Shown here: positions 25,771-34,014 of the stretch, piece after piece
Position numbering within the stretch: position 1 is the stretch's first letter
How the letters are laid out: each line of letters opens with the position of its first letter
Assembly (NCBI GenBank): GCA_002238705.1
Contig: MPMW01000005.1
Span: forward strand, 1-61,279
Source of the DNA: Acidobacteria bacterium bin61
GTDB lineage: Bacteria; Acidobacteriota; Vicinamibacteria; Marinacidobacterales; Marinacidobacteraceae
DNA length: 61,279 nucleotides
Reading direction: 5' to 3'
The notes under the pieces: model-generated
Told to the model about the DNA's origin: nothing
The model's input: the letters and a program-made list of their open reading frames with translations, nothing else
Databases searched by the model: none
Translations under genes and position numbers: made by a program

Positions 25771-26103
25771 CACTCCTATCCGGGAGGCCCGCCGGCCTCC
25801 AGTCCGACACCGACGGGGCGAGAGCTCGGAGCGCCGGCCTCCGGCCGGCATCGACCGCCGAGAGGCGGTCGAAACCGCACCCTCGAATGACCCCTACAGG
25901 AACCGCCGGACGGGAACGCCCTTCTCCGGTGATTGCTCCCCGGCTGGGAAAGCCGGCGCGCGCGGCGCCCCCGCCGGGAGATCCGCTGTGCCGCGCACAT
26001 CGCAACTCTCGATGCTTCCGAAGCGCAGCTCCTTGCGCGCGAACCCCGTTGACACATCAAGGGGCGACAGGATCTGACCTGCCGGAGGTCTACCGTCCGC
26101 AGC
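25771..26103. other. intergenic region without a recognisable gene
   Basis: These 333 bp separate pyruvate kinase from the exonuclease III-like gene. They contain short GC-rich inverted repeats, the best being the hairpin at 25852-25871. No tRNA, promoter hexamers or convincing frame were found. It marks the edge of the accessory segment that runs to tRNA-Val. Confidence 0.5.
25852..25871. terminator. hairpin downstream of pyruvate kinase
   Basis: CGACCGCC and GGCGGTCG pair perfectly over 8 bp around a GAGA tetraloop, 81 bp after the pyk stop. It is followed by AAACCGC rather than a T run, so it is only a candidate terminator. Confidence 0.4.
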
Positions 26104-26894
26104 ATGAGAATCGCAACCTGGAACATCGACGACCTCAAAACGAGGCGGGACGAACTCCTGCGCTGGCTCCGTGAGAACCAGCCCGACATCATGGCCCTAC
26201 AGGAGACCAAGACGGACGACCACGCATTTCGGGAGCGCTATGAGCCTGTCTTTGAGGCTGGGGATACGGCGCGGCCTTCCATGGACAGAGGAGCCAATGC
26301 GGCGTCGCGATCCTTTGCCGACAACCCTTGGCGGTAACGCAGAAAGACCTTCCCGGACAAGAGGACCCCGGCGCCCGGCTGCTGACCGTCCGAACAGCAG
26401 GATTGTCGTTCACCACGGTCCATGTGCCGATTGCGAGCGGCAAGGGTCAGTCGGGCGTCGACCGGAAGCTTGAGTGGCTCGACGCGCTCGGTGAGCACCT
26501 TCGCGAGCCGGCGCACAAAGACATGGCCACCTTGGTCTGTGGGGACTTCAACATCACTCCTGCGCCAATGGATGGTTGGCGGCACTGGCACGAACAGCGC
26601 GAAGACAAGTCGAAGCCCGGCTTCAGGGACGATGAACGCTCACGGATTCACTCGCTGCAGGGGGCGGGCTGGTTCGACTTGGTCCGCCACGCGAATCCTG
26701 CCCAGGAGATGTTCACATGGTGGCATTCGTGGAGCCTCTACGCCGAACACAAGGGCCTGCGCCTGGATCTGGCTTTCGGCAATCGGGCAGTTCTCGACCG
26801 TCTGCGATCTGCTCGTACCGACCGCACACCATTGGAGCGACGTCGCGGGAACAAGAGGCCTGATCACGCGCCGGTGATCGTGGATCTGGACTGA
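26104..26894 (+). pseudogene. exonuclease III (xth) family endonuclease, frameshifted
   Basis: The gene reads MRIATWNIDDLK and LQETK (Glu34), normal for exonuclease III, until FEAG near 26260. The matching protein continues in the +2 frame as GYGAAFHGQRSQCGVAIL, then FTTVHVP, CGDFNI and RPDHAPVIVDL to the stop at 26894. The total length of 791 nt is one base short of a 263-codon gene. The break is at the run GGGG (26260-26263), where one missing base would restore EAxGYG. Either the gene is a recent pseudogene or the base was lost in sequencing. An intact product would be an AP endonuclease/3'-5' exonuclease of DNA repair. Confidence 0.8.
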
Positions 26895-26936
26895 CCGCCG
26901 CTGACTCCCGAGTCGTTGGGATTCCGCCGCTCGTTC

Positions 26937-27326
26937 CTACCAGAGCCGCTCGACGCCGTAGTCGTCGAACACGCCGTCTTTGCTGACCAGGGGCAGTTGC
27001 TCCACCAGCGACTGCGCCGCGAGCAGGCGGTCGAAGGGATCCTTGTGCTCCGGATGAGCGGGAAGGTCGTGGACAGCAAGGGTGTGCTCCAACTCCACCG
27101 GCAGGACTTGAAAGTCATTCGCGTCGAGTTCCGCAGTGATGCGAGTCCGGAAATCGTCCGCTATGGCAAGCCTGCCGATCCTGGATTTGATCGCGAGTTC
27201 CCAGATGTTGACGGCGCTCACATACACCTCACCACTGCCGGACACCGCTTGGCGCGCCTTCACCGAAAGGCGTTCGTACGGTCCGATCCACCACAGGAAA
27301 ACATGTGTGTCGAGCAAACAGGTCAC
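26937..27326 (-). CDS. PIN-domain toxin, VapC-like
   Basis: The protein is 129 aa with a complete PIN-domain acidic set: Asp6 (LLDTHVFLWW), Glu43 (NIWELAIK), and Asp96/Asp99 in HKDPFDRLLAAQ. VapC-type toxins are Mg-dependent RNases that typically cut tRNA or rRNA. It overlaps the upstream antitoxin gene by 4 nt, typical of a coupled toxin-antitoxin operon. Confidence 0.9.
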   Translation of the reverse strand: MTCLLDTHVFLWWIGPYERLSVKARQAVSGSGEVYVSAVNIWELAIKSRIGRLAIADDFRTRITAELDANDFQVLPVELEHTLAVHDLPAHPEHKDPFDRLLAAQSLVEQLPLVSKDGVFDDYGVERLW

Positions 27327-27553
27327 GACTCGAAGTGCTTCATGACGTCCGGCGGCAGCGGATCGTCAAAGTCCTCACGGATGGTGAGGAATTGTCGTGA
27401 AGTCCCTGGCACCCGTCTCACCGGCCGGCGAGCGGGAACAAGGCGGGCCACCGGCTTGCCCGCCTTGGCGATGACGATTTCCTCGCCGTTCTGGACCCGC
27501 GCGATGAGCTTCGAGAACTGGGTCTTGGCGGCGTGGATGTTGACTTGATCCAT
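27323..27553 (-). CDS. Phd/YefM-family antitoxin
   Basis: The protein is 76 aa. The N-terminal QVNIHAAKTQFSKLIARVQNGEEIVIAKAGKPVARLVP is the Phd/YefM DNA-binding dimer domain. The C-terminal FLTIREDFDDPLPPDVMKHF is the flexible toxin-wrapping tail. It should neutralise the PIN toxin and autorepress through the palindrome upstream at 27611-27631. Confidence 0.9.
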   Translation of the reverse strand: MDQVNIHAAKTQFSKLIARVQNGEEIVIAKAGKPVARLVPARRPVRRVPGTSRQFLTIREDFDDPLPPDVMKHFES

Positions 27554-27610
27554 CGGTGGACTCCAGTGATGCCGGGTGTGTCCGTACCCCGGATCGCTGC
27601 GTTCATTATC

Positions 27611-27631
27611 GACTTAGTCTGGGACTAAGTC
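27611..27631. promoter_or_regulatory. palindromic operator upstream of the Phd/PIN toxin-antitoxin genes
   Basis: GACTTAGTC, a 3-bp spacer and GACTAAGTC form a perfect 9-bp inverted repeat 58 bp before the antitoxin start, in locally AT-rich DNA. A further TAGTC half-site follows. This is the expected position and form of an autoregulatory operator. Confidence 0.65.
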
Positions 27632-27700
27632 AAATAGTCCATTATTGACTCGGGAGCCTCCCGGCACGGTCCCGCCTGAAGGAAACACTCCTCACTCGGG

Positions 27701-27729
27701 TTGACGCGCAAGAGGTGGATTGCTAGCGT
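27701..27729 (+). promoter_or_regulatory. candidate sigma70 promoter of tRNA-Val
   Basis: TTGACG (27701-27706) and TAGCGT (27724-27729) are separated by 17 bp, about 63 bp upstream of the tRNA. The -35 box is strong and the -10 is weak. Confidence 0.45.
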
Positions 27730-27792
27730 CCCTGCCTTCCGTAGCCGGGGCTTGGCGTCAGAATCGTCCAGTCATCGGAGCCAGCCGGGAAC

Positions 27793-27867
27793 GGGCGATT
27801 AACTCAGCGGGAGAGTGCTACCTTCACACGGTAGAAGTCGCAGGTTCAAATCCTGCATCGCCCACCA
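27793..27867 (+). tRNA. tRNA-Val (anticodon CAC)
   Basis: This is a 75-nt cloverleaf with encoded CCA. The acceptor stem pairs GGGCGAT with ATCGCCC, the anticodon arm is CTACC-TTCACAC-GGTAG with anticodon CAC, and the T arm is GCAGG-TTCAAAT-CCTGC. The D arm has TTAACTCAG instead of the usual TTAGCTCAG. Confidence 0.95.
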
Positions 27868-27897
27868 CCGCCGGGGGTGACGTGCTCCGGTGTCGCG

Positions 27898-28638
27898 TCA
27901 GTTGAGAAAACCGGCGAGGAACCGTCCCCACATGGGGGCGAGCGCCGCCTTGAGCACCACATCGGCGACTAACAGCCCGCCGGCCACGTAGAGCAGGCGC
28001 CGGCGGCCGGGTTGAAGCGGCGCCGTCACCTTTCCCAGGCGCCGAACCAGCGGTTCGGCGCAGACCACGCCAAGGATCACGAAGGCTGCCACCCGGCAGA
28101 GCGCCCAGGGGAACCAGGCCAGGGCCGCGGGGACTCCGCTTGACACGGCCGCGTAGGAAGCGACGAAAAAGTCCATGAAGTTGAGCATCACGGCGCCCAT
28201 CAGGAGGCCGAGCGCCCCACCACTGACCAGGGCGAGCGGTACGAAGAGCACCAGGCGCTGGAGGTGGATCGGCAAGAAGAGACGGATGTCCCCTTCGGCG
28301 CCTTCTCCGGTCGCGAGCCAGGCCATCATTTCGTCGTTGTAGCTACCGCCCTGGAACACCGCGGCTTCGGCCGCTTCCGGCGCAACCGCCATCGCCAGGG
28401 GCCCGAAAAGAACGAGAGCGAGCGCCCATCCGAGCATGAGCCGGACCGCCTCCAAACGGCGCCCCTCCCCCAGATACCGCCAGAGCCCGTGAATCGCGGG
28501 GGCGGCAAGCAGCAGGGGAAGCACCCATCGCGCGGCCCCGAGCCCCATGGAACCGAGCCACAGTCCGAGGGCGTAGGCGGCCGGAACGCCGCCCATGAGC
28601 ATCAACACATCACGGCGAAACGAAAGAGCGGGTTGCAT
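27898..28638 (-). CDS. polytopic membrane protein of unknown function
   Basis: The protein is 246 aa with about six hydrophobic helices (near 12-30, 35-50, 68-86, 125-150, 160-192 and 215-240) and a hydrophilic loop NDEMMAWLATGEGAEG. I recognise no family. The ATG at 28638 is the only reasonable start. It lies 50 bp downstream of the MeaB-epimerase gene on the same strand and may be the last gene of that operon. Its 3' end faces tRNA-Val. Confidence 0.65.
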   Translation of the reverse strand: MQPALSFRRDVLMLMGGVPAAYALGLWLGSMGLGAARWVLPLLLAAPAIHGLWRYLGEGRRLEAVRLMLGWALALVLFGPLAMAVAPEAAEAAVFQGGSYNDEMMAWLATGEGAEGDIRLFLPIHLQRLVLFVPLALVSGGALGLLMGAVMLNFMDFFVASYAAVSSGVPAALAWFPWALCRVAAFVILGVVCAEPLVRRLGKVTAPLQPGRRRLLYVAGGLLVADVVLKAALAPMWGRFLAGFLN

Positions 28639-28688
28639 GACTCCCGAAGCGTATCCGGCTTCATCGTGCGGTTCCCCGCGCCGGATTC

Positions 28689-29888
28689 CTAGACTTGCTT
28701 CAGCTCGAGCAGTACGCCACCGGCGCTCGCGGGATGGATGAACGCAACCAGGTGGCCCCCCGCACCCTCGCGCGGCTCACGGTCCACCAGCCGAACTCCC
28801 CGCGCCTCAAGATCCTTCAGGGTTCGGTGGAGGTCTTCCACCTCGAAACAGACGTGATGGAGCCCTTGGCCCCGGCGCTCGAGGTGGCGCGCCACGGGAC
28901 TGTCGGCAGCGGTGGGTTCAAGCAGTTCCAGAAGGCCCCCGGCCGGCGCCGGTTCCCCCTCGGGCGCCAGAAAGAGCGCCAGGACCCCGAATTCCTCCAC
29001 CCGGTAGCGAGCTGTTTCGCGAAGCCCCAGCAGAGATCGCCAGAGCTCCGCCGCGCCGCCCCCGTCCCTTACCGCGATGCCGACGTGGTGCAGGCGGATC
29101 GCCGGGCGCGGCCGTCGCGGTTCCATCCCCTCTCCTTCCGCGACTCCGGAACGGGCGACCGGCGGACGCGCTCCGAGTTCCCGTTCGACGGCCGCGCCCA
29201 GTTCCTCCACTCCCGTCCCTTCGAGGGCCGAAGTCAGGAATACCGGCCCCGAACGCAGCGTGCGGAACGAGGCCGCCATCGCCTCGGCCCCAGGCCGGTC
29301 CGCCTGGTTCACCACCAAGAGGTCGGCCACCTCGAAGAGTCCGGCCTTGGCGGCCTGGACCGCGTCCCCGAGGCCGGCGGCGGTCACCGCAACACCGAGG
29401 TCGGCGAGCCCCAGGACCGCATCGTCACCCTGGCCTACCCCCGCCGTCTCGAGCAGGATGCGTTCGGAACCCGAAGCCGCGAGCAGTCGCAGCACGGCGG
29501 GTACTTCGGGAGCGAGGCCAGCTTCACCGCCGCGCGCCGCCATGCTTCGAAAGAAGACAGCATCCAGGTCTCCCGTGAATCGCACCCGGTCGCCGAGGAG
29601 CGCGCCTCCGGTCCTCGGGCTCGACGGGTCCACGGCGAGGACAGCCACCCGGCCGTTCTGGCCTACGAAGTACGCCGCAAGGCGATTCGCCAATTCGCTC
29701 TTTCCCACCCCGGGCGGCCCGGTCAGGGCAATCACCCGGGCCCTGTCCGGCCAGTCGAGTGCCAGGGCCGCTTGGCGGGCGCCCTGCACCCCGCCCTCCA
29801 CCAGAGTGATGGCGCGGCCGAGCGCCCGGCGGTCACCGGCGGCCACCCCGTGGAACAATGCGGCGCCGCCGTCCGGGTCGGATGTCAA
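28689..29888 (-). CDS. MeaB-type GTPase fused to methylmalonyl-CoA epimerase
   Basis: The protein is 399 aa in two domains. Residues 1-240 are a MeaB/ArgK G3E GTPase: P-loop GPPGVGKS (57-64), then AVDPSSPRTGGALLGDRVRF and NQADRPGAEAM. MeaB protects and loads methylmalonyl-CoA mutase with its B12 cofactor. Residues 255-399 are a VOC-fold epimerase with metal ligands His268, Glu321, His345 and Glu395 in place, converting S- to R-methylmalonyl-CoA. Both serve propionyl-CoA breakdown; the mutase gene is not in this window. The start is TTG at 29888 with GGAGG seven bases upstream. The longer upstream reading overlaps the acyl-CoA dehydrogenase and is rejected. Confidence 0.85.
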   Translation of the reverse strand: MTSDPDGGAALFHGVAAGDRRALGRAITLVEGGVQGARQAALALDWPDRARVIALTGPPGVGKSELANRLAAYFVGQNGRVAVLAVDPSSPRTGGALLGDRVRFTGDLDAVFFRSMAARGGEAGLAPEVPAVLRLLAASGSERILLETAGVGQGDDAVLGLADLGVAVTAAGLGDAVQAAKAGLFEVADLLVVNQADRPGAEAMAASFRTLRSGPVFLTSALEGTGVEELGAAVERELGARPPVARSGVAEGEGMEPRRPRPAIRLHHVGIAVRDGGGAAELWRSLLGLRETARYRVEEFGVLALFLAPEGEPAPAGGLLELLEPTAADSPVARHLERRGQGLHHVCFEVEDLHRTLKDLEARGVRLVDREPREGAGGHLVAFIHPASAGGVLLELKQV

Positions 29889-29908
29889 GTCAGCCCTCCG
29901 GGCGGTGA

Positions 29909-31075
29909 TCAGCTTCCGATCCGCCCGAGCAGGGGCCGGGCAATGAGCAGGCGCTGTATCTCCGAGGTCCCCTCGCCGATGGTCATGAGCTTCGCATCCC
30001 GCAGGTAGCGCTCGGCCGGATACTCCCGTGTGTATCCGTAGCCGCCAAGGACCTGGACGGCGCGGTTCGTCACCCGAACGGCGGTCTCGCTGGCATGGAG
30101 CTTGGCCATTGCGGATTCGCTGGTCGTCGCCGCGCCCGAGTCCTTCAGGACGGCGGCCCGCTGAATGAGGAGATGCGACGCCTCGATCTCCAGCTTCGAG
30201 TCCGCCAGCGGGAACCGCACCCCCTGGAAATCGCTGATCGGCCGGTCGAACTGCCGCCGCTCCTTCGCGTAATCGACCGCGCACTCCAGGGCGGCCTGGG
30301 CGATGCCGAGCGAAAGCGCCGCAATGCTGATCCGGCCCCCGTCAAGCACCTTCATGGCGCCCTTGAATCCGGCTCCCGGCGGCCCGAGCAGGTTCTTGCC
30401 GGGTACGCGGCAATCGTCGAAGACCATCTCGGAGGTGTCCGACGCCCGGTGGCCGAGTTTCCTCTCCTTCTTTCCGGAACGAAAGCCGGGGGTGCCCCTT
30501 TCGACGATGAACGCCGAGATCCCGTCGGTCCGAAGCTCCGGGTCCGTTGAGGCCATGCAGATCGCGATGTCCGCGTTGGAACCGTTCGTGGTGAAGGTCT
30601 TGCTCCCGTTCAGGATCCAGTCGTTCCCGTCGCGGACCGCGGTGGTGCGGGTTCCGCCCGCGTCGCTTCCGGCGCCCGGCTCCGTGAGGCTCCAGGCCCC
30701 CAGGGCTTCGCCGGTAGCGAGGGGAACGAGGTACCGCGCCCTTTGCTCTTCGGTTCCCTGTTCGTAGATGTGATTCGCGGCGAGCGACACATGCGCGGCG
30801 ACCGTGATCGCCACCGATGCGTCGGCGCGCGCCAGCTCTTCGACCAGTACCGCGTACTCGGTGTAGTTGAAACCCGCACCGCCGTACTTCTCGGGAAAGA
30901 TCGGCCCCAGGAAACCCAACTCCCCGAGTTTCCGGACGGTTTCACCCGGGAACGACTCTTCCTCGTCCCAGCGCGAGGCATGCGGGAGGATTTCGGTGGC
31001 CGCGAACTCGCGAACGGCCCGCCGAATCTCCGCTTGGGTTTCGGTATCGGTGATGCAGATGGATGGTGCGCTCAA
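29909..31075 (-). CDS. acyl-CoA dehydrogenase
   Basis: The protein is 388 aa, full length. FAD-binding segments [15 protein letters not shown] and [11 protein letters not shown], the helical C-terminal domain, and the catalytic base Glu368 in [11 protein letters not shown] are all present. [22 protein letters not shown] is diagnostic. It oxidises an acyl-CoA to the enoyl-CoA and passes electrons to ETF; the glutamate position fits short/branched- and medium-chain types. It starts with TTG. The MeaB-epimerase gene follows 20 bp downstream, which points to branched-chain amino acid or odd-chain acyl catabolism through propionyl-CoA. Confidence 0.92.
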   Translation of the reverse strand: MSAPSICITDTETQAEIRRAVREFAATEILPHASRWDEEESFPGETVRKLGELGFLGPIFPEKYGGAGFNYTEYAVLVEELARADASVAITVAAHVSLAANHIYEQGTEEQRARYLVPLATGEALGAWSLTEPGAGSDAGGTRTTAVRDGNDWILNGSKTFTTNGSNADIAICMASTDPELRTDGISAFIVERGTPGFRSGKKERKLGHRASDTSEMVFDDCRVPGKNLLGPPGAGFKGAMKVLDGGRISIAALSLGIAQAALECAVDYAKERRQFDRPISDFQGVRFPLADSKLEIEASHLLIQRAAVLKDSGAATTSESAMAKLHASETAVRVTNRAVQVLGGYGYTREYPAERYLRDAKLMTIGEGTSEIQRLLIARPLLGRIGS

Positions 31076-31400
31076 GACGATCGGAGTCTAATCACTGGAC
31101 CGCGACGAGTCCGTTTCACCGCGAAGCGGCCGTCGGAGGCTCCCGCCACGGCGTCCCCGATCACGGTTCGCTCTGCCCGGACGGGTCTCCTCCGAAACCA
31201 CGTTTCCGCGCCCCGGGGCGGTCGCAACCGCCGAGCGAGGCAGTCCCGGCGAAGACCTCGTCCGGTTGGGCTCTGTCGAAGGCCGGGTGGCGACGGGTGC
31301 TGCGCGGTCGAGGGGCGGCGCCTGTTTCCGCGGACCAGTGGACGAAGAGATCGATACCCTTGCGGATGGTGCCGATCGCGTCGGCAAAGGAAGGGCACGA
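31076..31400. other. intergenic region between divergent genes, nothing recognised
   Basis: These 325 bp lie between the divergent starts of the acyl-CoA dehydrogenase and the cyclophilin. Several frames are open because of the high GC content, but none has a family pattern. The region should hold the promoters of both genes; no clear hexamer pair was found. Confidence 0.45.
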
Positions 31401-32054
31401 ATGCCGACATCTCATCTGGTGCGCGCACCTCGGCGCAGATCCGTTCACGCCCCGCCTCGACGGACGATTACCGCTCTCGTGCTCCCTCTGCTGTTCGCCC
31501 TCGGCGCCCCCGCGCTCGCCGCGTCGACACCCCAGAGTCCCGTACGGGTCGTCGTGGAAACCGAAAAGGGCGTCTTCGAACTGGAGCTCGATGTCGGCCG
31601 GGCTCCCGTGACCGCGGGCAACTTCCTCCGTTACCTGGACGGCGGGCACTACGACGGCGGCACCTTCTTCCGCACGGTGCACGCGGAGAACCAGCCCAAT
31701 GACTCCATCCGGATTGCGGTCATTCAGGGCGGTCGCGATCCCGACGCAGAGGCGGACCCCTTCCCGGCGATCGCGCTCGAGCGGACCAGCGAAACCGGGC
31801 TCGTGCATGTTGACGGGGCTGTCTCGATGGGCCGCACCGGCCCGGACACCGCCACCCACAGCTTCTTCATCTGCATCGGCGACCAGCCGTCCCTCGACTT
31901 CGGAGGCATGCGGAACCCTGACGGTCAGGGGTTTGCGGCGTTCGGCAGGGTGGTCGAGGGGATGGATGTCGTGCGGGCGATTCACGCGGCGCCATACGAA
32001 GCCCAGCGGTTGACGCCGCCGGTGCGGATCGAGAGGGTCTACCGCAAGGAGTGA
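31401..32054 (+). CDS. exported cyclophilin-type peptidyl-prolyl cis-trans isomerase
   Basis: The protein is 217 aa. After a basic N-terminus, a signal peptide (hydrophobic TALVLPLLFALGAPALAA, about 23-40) leads to a cyclophilin domain: VVVETEKGVFELELDVGRAPVTAGNFLRYLDGGHYDGGTFFRTV, then IQGG and SFFICIGDQPSLDFGG. It would catalyse proline isomerisation during folding of periplasmic proteins. The ATG at 31401 has GGAAGG nine bases upstream and is preferred to the longer frame starting at 31266. Confidence 0.88.
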   Translation: MPTSHLVRAPRRRSVHAPPRRTITALVLPLLFALGAPALAASTPQSPVRVVVETEKGVFELELDVGRAPVTAGNFLRYLDGGHYDGGTFFRTVHAENQPNDSIRIAVIQGGRDPDAEADPFPAIALERTSETGLVHVDGAVSMGRTGPDTATHSFFICIGDQPSLDFGGMRNPDGQGFAAFGRVVEGMDVVRAIHAAPYEAQRLTPPVRIERVYRKE

Positions 32055-32172
32055 GTGGGGGCCTGTCGAAGCCTGTTGTCACTTCGGGCGGCGCCCGGAA
32101 GCTCGGCAGTACCGGTGGCCGCGCACTCTCGAACGGTCCGCTGCACCATCCGGGCTCCGGCGTCCGTGATTT

Positions 32173-32209
32173 GAGTGGGCGGCGCGCTCAAAGCGCTTAC
32201 CGCCCACTC
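32173..32209. terminator. strong hairpin downstream of the cyclophilin gene
   Basis: GAGTGGGCGG (32173-32182) pairs perfectly with CCGCCCACTC (32200-32209). The loop holds a nested GCGCT/AGCGC stem. It lies 119 bp after the cyclophilin stop in a convergent region, so it is a candidate terminator or processing structure. Confidence 0.45.
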
Positions 32210-32221
32210 CGGACCCGTCGG

Positions 32222-32489
32222 AGCCGGTAGAGAAAGTGGCGTGAGCACCGAGAACGGGGAGGCGCCCGGGTTGCAAGGCGCGTGAGGGAGGAATACCGAG
32301 TGTATTTCGACTGAAACGCAACGATGAGCGCCTGGCAAAGGCGCGGTTCAGCCGGGATGCATCACCGTTCGCTTCCGGAGCGGGGCGGGAGCCCCCGCGG
32401 AGACCCCGCTAGCACGAGGAATGGAAGGCGGCGTAGCCGACCGCCATTCCTCGTAGCTCGGGCATGCCGCGTGACTTTCTCCACCGGCT
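32222..32489 (+). repeat. dispersed MITE-like repeat, copy 2 (diverged, with internal insertion)
   Basis: The core 32240-32370 aligns with the other copies (GAGGCGCCCGGGTTG, GTGTATTTCGACTGAAACGC, GCGCGGTTCAGCCGGGATG). The ends are AGCCGGTAGAGAAAGT (32222-32237) and its inverse ACTTTCTCCACCGGCT (32474-32489), 15 of 16 paired, although both differ from the consensus GCCTGTGGTGAAACC. About 100 extra bases before the right end carry an 11-bp hairpin (32414-32454). It lies between the convergent cyclophilin and amidohydrolase genes, 5 bp from the latter's stop. Confidence 0.75.
32414..32454. repeat. inverted repeat inside the diverged repeat copy
   Basis: ACGAGGAATGG (32414-32424) and CCATTCCTCGT (32444-32454) are perfect inverses around a 19-nt loop. 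The segment is absent from the other three copies, so it looks like an insertion nested in the element. Confidence 0.6.
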
Positions 32490-32494
32490 GCGCC

Positions 32495-33715
32495 TTACTC
32501 CTCGACCTCGAAGGGGAGCCGGTTCACCGCCAGGCGGCCGTTCGAGACCACCGCCACCACATCCTGGATCGCCGCGATGTGTTCCAGCGGGTCCTCCACC
32601 ACGACGATGAGATCCGCTTCCTTACCGGGCTCGATGACGCCGGTGTCCTCCGCAATGCCGAGCAGTTCCGCGCTGTAGAGAGTCGCCCCGCGGATCGCCT
32701 CGATGGGGCTCAGCCCGACCTTCACGAAGTTCGCGACTTCCACCCCAATGCGGCTCACGCTCTCCGGTCCGTAGCTGGTGTCGCTCCCGGTCACCAACCG
32801 GACGCCGAGTTCCTGCGCCATCCGCATCGTCTGCTCCATGCGGGGCACCATGAAATCGGCCCGCAGGGTCAGCACCGGGTGGTCGTAGTCCCCACCCGGC
32901 TCGTCGAGATCGACGAGCGTGGTGTAGGTGGGAACCAGCGCCGTGCCGCGCTCCGCCATCAGCTCGAGCGTCTCCCGCGTCAGGAAGGTGCCGTGCTCGA
33001 TGCTCGCGACCCCGGCGAGGACCGCGGCGCGGGCGCCCTCGTCGCCGTGCGCGTGGCAGAGCACCGGGATACCCAGCGCGGTGGCTTCTTCCACGATGGC
33101 GCGGAGTTGCGCCTCGGAAAAGACCTGCTTTCTCGGGTCCGTGTCGGGCAGGCCGGCCCGCTCGGTGGCCCGCGTCTTCACCGCCCGGACACCGTTCTCG
33201 GCGTTCACCCGCACCAGCATGCGCAGGTCCGCCTCGCTCCGGATATCGCCCGGCATGCCGTAGAGGCTCTCGGAAGCAAGCCGGGCGTCGCGGATGTTGG
33301 GCGTCACGAACACCCCGGCCCCGAGATAGTCGGGCCCGGCCAGGTGTCCGGCCGCCACCATCCGGCCGATGGCCACGTCCCGGTACGAACCCACGCTGGC
33401 GCTCCGGAGCGTGGTCACTCCCGATTCGAGTGCCCGCCGTACCTCGGACAGTTGGGTGGCGTGGGTGTGCGCGTCAACGAATCCGGGCAGCACGAACTTC
33501 CCGCTGGCGTCCAGCGTCTCGATCCCGGCCGGCGGGGCCTCGGGTCCCACCGAGAGGATCCTTCCGTCCCCGATCAGCACGTTCGCGGGGGACATCGTTC
33601 CTTCGCGAACGTCCAGTACCGAGCCGCCGACAACGGCCAGGTCGGGCTCCTGGGCGGCAGCGGGAAACGCGAGCCCGGCGAGCAGGGCGAGGAGAAGGAG
33701 CAGGCGATGCGTCAT
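32495..33715 (-). CDS. exported metal-dependent amidohydrolase (imidazolonepropionase/prolidase-like)
   Basis: The protein is 406 aa. A signal peptide (1-21, ending FPAAAQ) precedes an amidohydrolase barrel with the metal set FVDAHTH (HxH), the lysine in RAVKTRAT, CHAHGD, SIEHG and GSDTSYGPE. The C-terminal small beta domain (GVIEPGKEADLIVV) is typical of the imidazolonepropionase/Xaa-Pro dipeptidase-like subgroup. The substrate is unknown; small peptides or cyclic amides are likely. A starting ATG follows AGGTTCCCC. It lies tail-to-tail with the cyclophilin gene and head-to-head with the symporter operon. Confidence 0.87.
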   Translation of the reverse strand: MTHRLLLLLALLAGLAFPAAAQEPDLAVVGGSVLDVREGTMSPANVLIGDGRILSVGPEAPPAGIETLDASGKFVLPGFVDAHTHATQLSEVRRALESGVTTLRSASVGSYRDVAIGRMVAAGHLAGPDYLGAGVFVTPNIRDARLASESLYGMPGDIRSEADLRMLVRVNAENGVRAVKTRATERAGLPDTDPRKQVFSEAQLRAIVEEATALGIPVLCHAHGDEGARAAVLAGVASIEHGTFLTRETLELMAERGTALVPTYTTLVDLDEPGGDYDHPVLTLRADFMVPRMEQTMRMAQELGVRLVTGSDTSYGPESVSRIGVEVANFVKVGLSPIEAIRGATLYSAELLGIAEDTGVIEPGKEADLIVVVEDPLEHIAAIQDVVAVVSNGRLAVNRLPFEVEE

Positions 33716-33791
33716 GGGGAACCTCCCGGGACCGGGAAGTATCCCGCAGGGTTTTCGTTTTCAAGCGCAAACTGCCGTATGGTCGCCACTC

Positions 33792-34007
33792 GTGAGGCTC
33801 CGCCGTGACCCGCTCCGCCATCCGTGGCTCTTCGTGGCGATTGCGGCGCTTTACGGGTGTTCGATCCCCTGGTGGTTCGGGGAAGGGGCGCCATCCATCG
33901 TCCTGGGACTGCCGTCCTGGGCGGTGGTCTCCCTCCTCTGCACCTTCGCGGTGAGCTGTCTGGTGTCCTTCGCGGCGCTGCGGTTCTGGGACGACGAGGA
34001 GAGCTGA
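33792..34007 (+). CDS. small two-helix membrane protein preceding a sodium symporter (DUF3311-like)
   Basis: The protein is 71 aa. A basic lead (VRLRRDPLRHP) precedes two transmembrane helices (about 12-29 and 37-60) with a Pro-Trp-Trp-Phe-Gly-containing loop between and an acidic tail DDEES. Small membrane proteins of this size and topology are commonly encoded directly before SSS-family symporters. The assignment is from pattern and position. The start is GTG at 33792. The symporter GTG lies 7 bp beyond the stop. Confidence 0.7.
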   Translation: MRLRRDPLRHPWLFVAIAALYGCSIPWWFGEGAPSIVLGLPSWAVVSLLCTFAVSCLVSFAALRFWDDEES

Positions 34008-34014
34008 ACGGATC

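Noticed and set aside
28689-29888. Loss of a metal ligand in the epimerase domain, suspected at the EEFGV segment.
   Set aside because: On alignment by spacing with the P. shermanii enzyme as I recall it, the ligand corresponds to Glu321 in LLELLEP. All four ligand positions are filled.
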